Source of the DNA: Caldifarciminota bacterium
Lineage (GTDB): Bacteria > Hydrothermota > Hydrothermia > S141-80
Length of the DNA stretch: 6,725 nt
Assembly: GCA_027053375.1 (NCBI GenBank)
Contig: JALUJC010000344.1
Location: 1-6,725 of the forward strand
Direction of reading: 5' to 3'
A program made the position numbers and the translations under genes. Of this stretch, positions 1-5,169 are shown in pieces. The notes below the pieces were generated by a model. That model was not told the origin of the DNA. It saw nothing but the letters and a program-made list of their open reading frames with translations, and made no database searches. How positions within the stretch are numbered: the first letter of the stretch is position 1; each line of letters starts with the position of its first letter.

Positions 1-13
1 TACTCATACTCAC
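1..13 (-). CDS. 5' end of an unidentified downstream gene (possible hsdR)
   Basis: Only the first four codons would be inside the window. On the minus strand a GTG at 13-11 overlaps the hsdS stop TGA (12-10) as GTGA, the same junction seen between hsdM and the AlbA_2 gene. An AAGGAG Shine-Dalgarno sequence at 27-22 sits 8 bases before this GTG. An in-frame ATG two codons later (7-5) is an alternative start. The peptide would begin M-S-M-S. Nothing in four codons identifies the product. A type I system needs a restriction subunit and none is present in the rest of the window, so hsdR is the natural guess from context only. Confidence 0.4.
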
Positions 14-1350
14 AGCCCCCTCTCCTTTAAAAACCTTTCTGCATCCTTCACCCGAATTTCCCCGCGGATGAGTTTGGGCAGGAGGGTGTCGCGTAGGGCG
101 GAAACGACGCGGGATTCCATAATTGCTTTTCCAGCTCTTATAAACAAAGGTTTTGTAATGTGTCCAAATCGCTGGGCGAGAATATCGGGTGGTTGAACAA
201 ACCTGTACTGTGCTAAGGCGCCAGGCTGAACTCGTTGGCGCCCGCTTGTGCCAGTCATGCTCTGAATGGCAAACTCTCGGAAGTCTTCGCTACGGGCTAA
301 ACAATAGGCGAGCACATCAGGTAATGGATCTTTGGGCCGTAGTACGATATACTCAGTAGAGCCCCAGCCAACCTGTCCGTCTTCCAAAAAGTCTACAAAT
401 GCTGTCTTGCCATTTTCGAGGCTTGGCGTGATTCGAGCGAGTAAAGTGTCGCCATTAATAAAACGGGTTCCTGAGCCGGAATAGCGTCGTTTGATAACCA
501 TTTCTGGTACATGTCCGCGTGTGGGCATGTTGGCCATCGCCACATATGGAGCAATTTGTCCCCTTTGTAGTGCTCGTGGAGGATTGATGTCGATCAAGTC
601 TGCTAAAGAAACAACTCTCCACCCTTCCGGGATCTCCCCCAGCTCCGACGGGACCAGGCGGTCGGGGAAGAGGTCATAGAGATGGGCGGGGAGGCCTGGA
701 AGGGACTGGCCGCGCTTCCAGCGGCCTTCCATCTTGGCCCGTACGGGCACGAAATCCACAAACCACGCCTTGAAGATCGCCCGCGCCATCTCCTCCAGCG
801 TCTCGCTCATCTTCCGCAGCAGTTCAATCTTGTCGTCCAGCGTTCCCAGAATATGCGCAATGGCGCGCTGTTCAGGGAGGGGAGGAAGGGGTATCAACCA
901 GTGATCAAACGTTCGTGTGGTGATGGTTTTAAAGACAGTCCCGTAGGTCAGCGTTTGCATTTCCTCAATTGTGCCTTTCAAAGCATAATACAGGAAATCA
1001 TTGTCTAAACCATCTTTGGGTAAAATCGCATAACAAGTCTGGTTGTAAGCCATATCCCGTGCAAGCTGTGCGATGGCTCCGACGGTCCCGCGTGCAGTGA
1101 TGACAATCGTCCCCTTTGGCATAAGCTTCGCAGAACTGTTTTTCAGTCCTTCTTCTGTAATGGATCCCTCAGTTTGCTCAAGATATCTTCCGGATACTGC
1201 GGCAATATCCTTTGCCGTTGCCCATGGGATGCTTCCCCCCCAAAAATCGGCTATGTCCCGACGTGGCGTACCGCCAATTACAGGTGTCGCAACATTGGAC
1301 AATGGAATTTTAGGCCATTCATTCTGGATACTGCGAGTATAAAAACCCAT
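10..1350 (-). CDS. hsdS: Type I restriction-modification system specificity subunit HsdS
   Basis: This is the DNA-recognition subunit of a type I R-M enzyme. It binds a bipartite target and holds HsdM (and HsdR) in the complex. From the ATG at 1350 the protein is 446 aa, a normal HsdS length, with the usual two-fold layout. Target recognition domain 1 spans about residues 13-155. A central conserved helical spacer follows at 156-200, with the hallmark PLPPLPEQRAIAHILGTLDD and then FKAWFVDF. Domain 2 starts at about 236 (LGEIPEGW) and runs to about 388. A distal conserved helix ends in LRDTLLPKLIRGEI (419-432). The reading frame continues upstream to a GTG at 1461, but those 37 extra codons look non-coding (see the repeat at 1354-1384), whereas the ATG at 1350 has GGAG 8 bases upstream and begins just before the conserved WPKIPLSNV segment. 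It is separated from the preceding gene by 359 bases, so it may have its own regulation. The recognition sequence cannot be read from the protein by eye. The family call is very secure. Confidence 0.96.
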   Translation of the reverse strand: MGFYTRSIQNEWPKIPLSNVATPVIGGTPRRDIADFWGGSIPWATAKDIAAVSGRYLEQTEGSITEEGLKNSSAKLMPKGTIVITARGTVGAIAQLARDMAYNQTCYAILPKDGLDNDFLYYALKGTIEEMQTLTYGTVFKTITTRTFDHWLIPLPPLPEQRAIAHILGTLDDKIELLRKMSETLEEMARAIFKAWFVDFVPVRAKMEGRWKRGQSLPGLPAHLYDLFPDRLVPSELGEIPEGWRVVSLADLIDINPPRALQRGQIAPYVAMANMPTRGHVPEMVIKRRYSGSGTRFINGDTLLARITPSLENGKTAFVDFLEDGQVGWGSTEYIVLRPKDPLPDVLAYCLARSEDFREFAIQSMTGTSGRQRVQPGALAQYRFVQPPDILAQRFGHITKPLFIRAGKAIMESRVVSALRDTLLPKLIRGEIRVKDAERFLKERGL

Positions 1351-1353
1351 TAC

Positions 1354-1384
1354 AACGGCTCCGTTCCCTCGCTCAGGATGGCAG
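1354..1384 (-). repeat. Probable copy of a widespread short intergenic repeat (CATCCTGAGCGA type)
   Basis: On the minus strand this reads CATCCTGAGCGAGGGAACGG followed by AGCCGTT. From general knowledge, a short repeat with the core TCATCCTGAGCGA(A/G) is scattered through intergenic regions of many bacteria. Spurious ORFs crossing it often contain CHPER. Here the upstream extension of the hsdS frame indeed contains SCHPERGNG. This supports reading 1351-1461 as non-coding leader. A second arm (for example CGAAGGAT) is not visible, so the copy may be partial. The assignment is by memory, not by search. Confidence 0.4.
1359..1362 (-). promoter_or_regulatory. Ribosome binding site deciding the hsdS start
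   Basis: GGAG on the minus strand lies 8 bases before the ATG at 1350. The upstream in-frame GTG at 1461 has no comparable purine-rich site. The GGAG sits inside a small inverted repeat (AACGG-AG-CCGTT, 1354-1365), so it might be partly hidden in a weak hairpin in the mRNA. Confidence 0.55.
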
Positions 1385-1462
1385 GAAACTGCAGGTGTTC
1401 GTGTGCCCCAGGGTGGCAATGGTATTGCGCTCTTTCCCTGTCCACCATGTTCCTCTACCACC

Positions 1463-1525
1463 TTATTTTACGTTCGTAAAATTACGCCGCACATTATTTT
1501 ACAATATCCCGTTTTCCTAAAATAA
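1463..1525. repeat. Cluster of TTATTTTA octamers upstream of hsdS
   Basis: TTATTTTA occurs on the plus strand at 1463-1470 and 1494-1501, and on the minus strand at 1525-1518. Two more copies form the arms of the palindrome (1687-1694 minus, 1705-1712 plus). That makes five identical octamers in 250 bases of otherwise GC-rich DNA. Their role is unknown. Protein-binding sites or remnants of a mobile element are the obvious options. Confidence 0.5.
1465..1482. repeat. 18-bp inverted repeat ATTTTACG-TT-CGTAAAAT
   Basis: Two perfect 8-base arms are separated by TT. The site lies 115-132 bases upstream of the hsdS ATG and overlaps the first TTATTTTA octamer. There is no adjacent T-run and the stem is AT-rich, so a terminator is unlikely. 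The size and symmetry resemble an operator for a dimeric regulator, which is inference only. Confidence 0.45.
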
Positions 1526-1551
1526 CGCTTTGGATGAACACAAAGTCTATA

Positions 1552-1690
1552 TCACCGCGATTCCTGAGCATACCCCAACTCCTCCAAATTCCGCCAGGTC
1601 ATTGCACCAGCCGCCAGGCCTTCGGGGATGTAGTAAAGCGGGACGTGGATCCCCTTTAAATAACCGACACATAACCGCGGAGCGCATAAA
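1552..1690 (-). pseudogene. Possible gene remnant ending in TGA at 1554-1552
   Basis: On the minus strand this frame is open from just after a TAA inside the palindrome (codon at 1693-1691) to a TGA at 1554-1552, about 45 codons. Its last 34 codons read naturally as protein: KGIHVPLYYIPEGLAAGAM, then TWRNLEELGYAQESR and stop, with hydrophobic/acidic spacing typical of coding DNA and mostly G/C third positions in the first half. There is no ATG, GTG or TTG start upstream in frame. The only internal ATG (1602) would give 17 residues. This fits the 3' end of a gene whose front was lost, but a chance open frame is possible. The family is not recognised. Confidence 0.3.
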
Positions 1691-1708
1691 ATAACCGCGC
1701 GCGGTTAT
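1660..1708. repeat. Helically spaced ATAACCG repeats
   Basis: ATAACCG occurs on the plus strand starting at 1660, 1671 and 1691, and once inverted (CGGTTAT, 1702-1708). The direct copies are 11 and 20 bases apart, close to one and two DNA turns, so all would face the same side of the helix. The last direct copy and the inverted copy form the inner part of the 36-bp palindrome. The pattern resembles an array of regulator binding sites. No binding protein is proven. Confidence 0.5.
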
Positions 1709-1717
1709 TTTATGCGC
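1682..1717. repeat. Perfect 36-bp palindrome spanning the AlbA_2 gene stop codon
   Basis: The left arm GCGCATAAAATAACCGCG (1682-1699) is followed directly by its exact reverse complement (1700-1717), with no spacer and no mismatch over 18 pairs. It covers the last codon and a half and the TAA stop (1712-1710) of the minus-strand gene and runs into the gap before hsdS. As RNA it would fold into a very stable hairpin on either strand. Neither side has a U-run, so it is not a classic intrinsic terminator. A dimer/tetramer binding site, an mRNA-stabilising hairpin or a mobile-element end are alternatives. Confidence 0.9.
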
Positions 1718-3404
1718 GGGCTTCATACCACGCCCCCTTTTTTTTGCCATGGCGAACAAGTTTCCCTTTTTTAACCAGGCGCGTCAGCAGACGATAGGCC
1801 TGATCGGGTGAAATCCTGCACAGCTCCACGACTTCTCTGCGTGTGATCCGTCCGTGGGCCTGCACGTACTGCAGCACCATCTGCTCCTGCTGGAGGGGCT
1901 CAAAGCCCCGCTGGCGGATATACGCGGCCTGGAGACCAAGGCGCCGATATACGGTCGCGGATAGATGGTATGCGCGTCCCTTGCGTATGCCACGCGCTTC
2001 CACCAGGTCGCGTTCCACCAGTTGTTCCAGCACAGACCGGGCGTCTGCTTCGGTTTTTTGAATCAGGCGCGCGGCTTCCGGGGTTGTGATCCGACGTTCC
2101 AGCCAGAGGTGATTGAGCAGCAACAATTCATCCAATCCAAGGGGATGCCCGGCCTGACTTTCCTCGACCACCAGTTGCACGAAGTCCAGGTTTGCTTCGC
2201 CCCCCGGAAGCACGAGGACGACATCGGTCTCCGTACTCCGTTCATATGAAGGTGCTGGGCGGCCGTTGCGCAACTGCTCGGTGAAAATAATGTCAATGCC
2301 ACGACCCGTACGTTCCACAATACCGGCCCGTTTGAAGGCATCGGCCAGCAGAGGATTCCGGGGACGCGGAGGGGTTACCAGAATGTTTTGTACGTCCACA
2401 CCTTCTGGAAATCCTCCTGGATTGGAAATCTCAATACGATCGGGATACCACTGGACGTGGACAGCACCCAGGCGTGTGTAATCCCGATGGATCAGTGCAT
2501 TCGCCAGTCCTTCACGGAAAGCTCGTTCGGAGTAATCCGGTACACCGATCCGATACAGGCCCACCTGGATTTCTTGTTCTCTGTTGCGTGCACGAAATCG
2601 GGAAAGGAGTTCTTCCATGAGGCGCAGGAGTGGCCACCGGAAAAAGTCATTCACTTCTACACGTGTGTTCACAAGAACCTGGAACGCCACTTCGTGCGTG
2701 GGCAGCAGCCGGGCCAGAGCTTCTTCTTTGCCAAAAAGAAGCAGGCCAAGCACGCGGATGGCACGCACACTGTGGTTGGCTTCCACAGCGCCCAGGGCTT
2801 TTGCGAGATCCAGGTCGTTGAGATCCAGCAGCGAGGGATCTCCATGCCCACGACTTTCACGCAAGATGCGACGAAACCGCTCAAACTCCAGAGGATCCAG
2901 GTCTTCCCAGCGGGCTTCGGGGACCACCAGGGATGAGTAATCCAGCCTTCCGCTGTCGGCCAGCATTGCCTGCATTTCGTGGAAATACATCGGCACACAG
3001 GTCGGCTCGCCGCGCCCCTTCATCGCCCGCCGGAGGTACTTGCCGTTTGTCGTGCCCACCGGGATGCGAGACGGGGGCACCTGAACAACGAGCACTGGGT
3101 GGTTTTCAAGATCAATCACCTCCACGCGGCAACTTAACGAGGGACGGGTGCGGTTGGCGATCAACGCCTGCACACGCTGCGGATCGATTTGCCCACCTCC
3201 ATGTCGGGGGCGAGCCCCTGTCACGCGACCATCATCTTCGACACCAATGAGCAACCAGCCGGGCTCCTCGCCAGCACGGTTGGCGAGACATACGATGGCT
3301 TCGATCAGGTCGGTGTCGCTGAGTGGGGTGCGTTCCTCGCCTTTAAATTCAACCTTCAGATTCTCGCCTTGAGCAATAAGACGCTTGAGTTCTTCGGGAG
3401 TCAC
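1710..3404 (-). CDS. Schlafen AlbA_2 / HATPase_c_4 / winged-helix protein in the R-M operon
   Basis: A 564-aa putative DNA- or RNA-binding regulator, often annotated as transcriptional regulator or RecG-related protein. Domains in order: an AlbA_2 (Schlafen-type) domain at about 10-130, with EFKGE at 19-23, [13 protein letters not shown] at 51-63 and KYLRRA at 122-127. Next comes a GHKL-like HATPase_c_4 region at about 290-390, with the N-box-like [13 protein letters not shown] (297-309), SNPGG (327-331) and ERTGRGIDI (364-372). Two winged-helix domains follow at about 424-490 and 503-561; the C-terminus is basic. Translation begins at GTG 3404-3402, which overlaps the hsdM stop as GTGA; a weak GGAG at 3418-3415 lies 10 bases upstream, and the next in-frame ATG is codon 139, so coupling to hsdM translation is likely. 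The stop lies inside the 36-bp palindrome, and an A8G5 run (1745-1733) lies eight codons before it. Proteins of this type are known as accessory genes within type I R-M loci. The exact role, regulator or extra defence factor, is not established. Confidence 0.88.
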   Translation of the reverse strand: MTPEELKRLIAQGENLKVEFKGEERTPLSDTDLIEAIVCLANRAGEEPGWLLIGVEDDGRVTGARPRHGGGQIDPQRVQALIANRTRPSLSCRVEVIDLENHPVLVVQVPPSRIPVGTTNGKYLRRAMKGRGEPTCVPMYFHEMQAMLADSGRLDYSSLVVPEARWEDLDPLEFERFRRILRESRGHGDPSLLDLNDLDLAKALGAVEANHSVRAIRVLGLLLFGKEEALARLLPTHEVAFQVLVNTRVEVNDFFRWPLLRLMEELLSRFRARNREQEIQVGLYRIGVPDYSERAFREGLANALIHRDYTRLGAVHVQWYPDRIEISNPGGFPEGVDVQNILVTPPRPRNPLLADAFKRAGIVERTGRGIDIIFTEQLRNGRPAPSYERSTETDVVLVLPGGEANLDFVQLVVEESQAGHPLGLDELLLLNHLWLERRITTPEAARLIQKTEADARSVLEQLVERDLVEARGIRKGRAYHLSATVYRRLGLQAAYIRQRGFEPLQQEQMVLQYVQAHGRITRREVVELCRISPDQAYRLLTRLVKKGKLVRHGKKKGAWYEARA

Positions 3405-5017
3405 GGTGTGGGGTCTCCGCGTACGGTTTTATCTCCGAAGCCCAGTTCTTCCAGGTTTTTCTTGATCATTTCGTCCAGCCGGCGCGCTTCTTCCTGCTGT
3501 TTGCGCCATTCGGCCACCAGTCGTGCCATTTTTTCTTCAAAGGGCTCGTCCTCCTCTTCCTGGGGCGGGATGCCCACATACCGCCCCGGGGTGAGCACAT
3601 AGTTGTGTTTGCGAATGTCCTCCAGGGTCACGCTCTTGCAGAAACCCGGAATGTCCCTGTATTCCCCGGCGTCCGGTTCACCCCGCCAGGCGTGATAGGT
3701 GCGGGCGATCTCGGCAATCTCCTCGTCCGTGAGTTCCCGGTGGGTGCGGTCCACCATCTTCCCCATGCGGCGCGCGTCAATGAACAGCACCTCCCCCCGA
3801 CGATTGCGCAGCGGCTTCTTTCTTCCCCGGGGCGGCCGTCCGCTTTTGTCCCGTGCCAGAAACCACAAGGACGCGGGAATCTGCGTGGTGTAAAACAGCT
3901 TGTCCGGCAGGGCCACGATGCAGTCCACCAGATCGGCTTCCACAATGTTTTTCCGGATCGTCCCTTCCCCTGATTGCTGGGAAGACAATGAACCATTGGC
4001 AAGCACAATCCCGGCATACCCCGTGGGCGAAAGATGATGGATCATGTGCTGAATCCAGGCAAAGTTGGCGTTGCGGGCAGGCGGCACGCCGAACTTCCAG
4101 CGGATGTCGTGCTGTAACTGGTCCCGTCCCCAGTTCTTCATGTTGAAGGGCGGATTGGCCAGGATATAGTCTGCTTTCAGATCCGGAAACCGGTCGTTGC
4201 GGAAGGTGTCCCCCTGCTCAATTTTGCCGTCAATGCCCCGGATGGCCAGATTCATCTTGCACAGCCGCCAGGTGGTGTAATTCAGCTCCTGCCCGTACAC
4301 ACTGATCTGCGCCCGGGCACGGCCACCATTCCCATTGCCTGTTGCGTGGGCTTCCACAAAACGAATGGACTGCACAAACATCCCCCCGGATCCACAGCAG
4401 GGGTCATACACCCGCCCCTGAAAGGGTTCAAGCATTTCCACCAGCAATTTCACCACCGAAGCCGGCGTATAAAACTCCCCACCCTTGCGTCCCTCGGCAC
4501 TGGCAAATTGTCCAAGAAAATACTCATACACCCGCCCCAGGACATCTTTCGCTCTGGCTTCTTCGCCTCCCACACGGATGTTGCTGATCAGGTCAATCAG
4601 TTCGCCCAGCCGGTGCTGATCCAGGGAGGGTCGGGCGTAGTCTCTGGGCAACACACCACGGAGTGAAGGGTTCTCCTTCTCCACGGCTTCCATGGCGCGG
4701 TCCACACGCTGACCGATGTCGGCCTGCCGGGCGTTTCGTTGGAGTTCCTGCCAGCGGGCTTCCTTCGGTACCCAGAAGATATTGACGGCACGGTATTCAT
4801 CGGGATCCTCCGGGTCAGCATAGGGTTCCTTCATCAGGCGCTCGTAATACTCTTCAAAGGCGTCTGAAATATACTTCAAAAAGATCAGGCCCAGTACCAC
4901 ATGCTTGTATTCCGCAGCGTCCATGGAACCGCGGAGCGTATTGGCAGCTTCCCAGAGTTCCGCTTCATACGGGAGTGTGGCGTGGTTGTTCTTTGTATTT
5001 CGGCGGGTTCGGGGCAT
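3401..5017 (-). CDS. hsdM: Type I restriction-modification system DNA methyltransferase subunit HsdM
   Basis: This subunit transfers a methyl group from S-adenosylmethionine to adenine N6 in the site chosen by HsdS. The 538-aa length is typical. The N-terminal HsdM_N helical domain covers about 15-170, with [20 protein letters not shown] at 21-40. The gamma-class N6-adenine methyltransferase domain follows: [18 protein letters not shown] (179-196) before the SAM site, motif [11 protein letters not shown] (205-214), YGQELN (241-246), and catalytic motif IV NPPF (288-291) in [32 protein letters not shown] is at 370-387. A charged, probably coiled C-terminus (488-527) ends in KKNLEELGF. The ATG at 5017 is preceded by GGAGG at 7 bases. 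It is the first gene of the operon, with a likely promoter at 5070-5098, and its TGA overlaps the next gene's GTG. All catalytic motifs are intact, so it should be active. hsdS is not adjacent as usual but follows after the AlbA_2 gene and a gap. Confidence 0.97.
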   Translation of the reverse strand: MPRTRRNTKNNHATLPYEAELWEAANTLRGSMDAAEYKHVVLGLIFLKYISDAFEEYYERLMKEPYADPEDPDEYRAVNIFWVPKEARWQELQRNARQADIGQRVDRAMEAVEKENPSLRGVLPRDYARPSLDQHRLGELIDLISNIRVGGEEARAKDVLGRVYEYFLGQFASAEGRKGGEFYTPASVVKLLVEMLEPFQGRVYDPCCGSGGMFVQSIRFVEAHATGNGNGGRARAQISVYGQELNYTTWRLCKMNLAIRGIDGKIEQGDTFRNDRFPDLKADYILANPPFNMKNWGRDQLQHDIRWKFGVPPARNANFAWIQHMIHHLSPTGYAGIVLANGSLSSQQSGEGTIRKNIVEADLVDCIVALPDKLFYTTQIPASLWFLARDKSGRPPRGRKKPLRNRRGEVLFIDARRMGKMVDRTHRELTDEEIAEIARTYHAWRGEPDAGEYRDIPGFCKSVTLEDIRKHNYVLTPGRYVGIPPQEEEDEPFEEKMARLVAEWRKQQEEARRLDEMIKKNLEELGFGDKTVRGDPTP

Positions 5018-5024
5018 CCCTTTT

Positions 5025-5029
5025 CCTCC
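5025..5029 (-). promoter_or_regulatory. hsdM ribosome binding site
   Basis: GGAGG on the minus strand, 7 bases (AAAAGGG) before the ATG at 5017. It is strong and fixes the hsdM start. Confidence 0.8.
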
Positions 5030-5069
5030 ATGCTGATGGATTCAGACTGGTCCCCATTCCTGCGTTCTG

Positions 5070-5098
5070 ATCTTACCGCACCGCTCGGGAAACTTCAA
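5070..5098 (-). promoter_or_regulatory. Candidate sigma70 promoter of the R-M operon
   Basis: On the minus strand TTGAAG (5098-5093) and TAAGAT (5075-5070) are separated by exactly 17 bases. Each hexamer matches the consensus at 4 of 6 positions. Transcription would begin near 5063, giving a leader of about 45 bases before hsdM. It is read by eye and unverified. Confidence 0.5.
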
Positions 5099-5112
5099 CC
5101 ATCCTCCTTTCG

Positions 5113-5141
5113 TTGATGGTGCAGGAGAGGGGTTGTATACT
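5113..5141 (+). promoter_or_regulatory. Candidate sigma70 promoter of the lamin-tail-domain gene
   Basis: TTGATG (5113-5118) and TATACT (5136-5141) are 17 bases apart; the -10 matches TATAAT at 5 of 6 positions and the -35 matches at 4 of 6. The predicted start near 5148 would leave a short leader of about 20 bases. It stands back to back with the hsdM promoter, the two -35 boxes being 14 bases apart. Confidence 0.6.
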
Positions 5142-5157
5142 TCCCCCGTGCATGCAC

Positions 5158-5165
5158 GAGGAGGT
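5158..5165 (+). promoter_or_regulatory. Ribosome binding site deciding the start at 5170
   Basis: GAGGAGGT ends 4 bases before the ATG at 5170. An in-frame ATG at 5152 lies upstream of this site and would put the site inside the coding sequence and six residues, including two acidic ones, ahead of the signal peptide. The ATG at 5170 is therefore preferred. Confidence 0.75.
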
Positions 5166-5169
5166 CGGT

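Larger units (their letters stand above)
1351..1709. other. 359-base non-coding interval between the AlbA_2 gene and hsdS
   Basis: No intact gene is supported here. From right to left it holds most of the 36-bp palindrome, helically spaced ATAACCG repeats, a probable broken reading frame (1552-1690), an AT-rich block (GC about 38% over 1441-1560 by hand count, against about 60% in the conserved parts of the flanking genes) with TTATTTTA octamers, and a likely dispersed repeat next to the hsdS start. TAAAAT hexamers on the minus strand (1501-1496, 1470-1465) could serve as -10 elements for hsdS, but no good -35 is found at the right distance, so no promoter is called. Confidence 0.7.

Noticed and set aside
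1351..1461. N-terminal extension of HsdS from GTG 1461
   Set aside because: The 37 codons are low-complexity and contain the CHPER repeat signature. The ATG at 1350 has a better ribosome site and matches the usual HsdS start.
1564..1596. NLEELGY in the remnant frame as a duplicate of the HsdM C-terminal NLEELGF
   Set aside because: The shared string is short and of common composition, the underlying codons differ at most third positions, and the flanking residues do not match.
1682..1717. Palindrome read as an intrinsic terminator
   Set aside because: There is no U-run on either side and no loop spacer, and the stem is A/U-rich in the middle. It may still affect the RNA, but the terminator call is not supported.
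1547..1759. 70-codon minus-strand frame overlapping the 3' end of the AlbA_2 gene
   Set aside because: It crosses the palindrome, overlaps real coding sequence in another frame, and has no convincing ribosome site. It matters only as the possible product of slippage at the A8G5 run.
2388..2936. 182-codon plus-strand open frame
   Set aside because: It is antisense to the AlbA_2/GHKL gene, whose domain motifs are clear on the minus strand.
5042..5098. 18-codon minus-strand leader ORF from TTG 5098 after AGGAGG
   Set aside because: The TTG is the -35 box of the better-supported hsdM promoter, so it would lie upstream of the transcript start. The peptide has no attenuator-like features.
5152..5169. 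Upstream in-frame ATG for the lamin-tail-domain protein
   Set aside because: It would lie almost at the predicted transcript start, with no ribosome site before it, while GAGGAGGT precedes the ATG at 5170.
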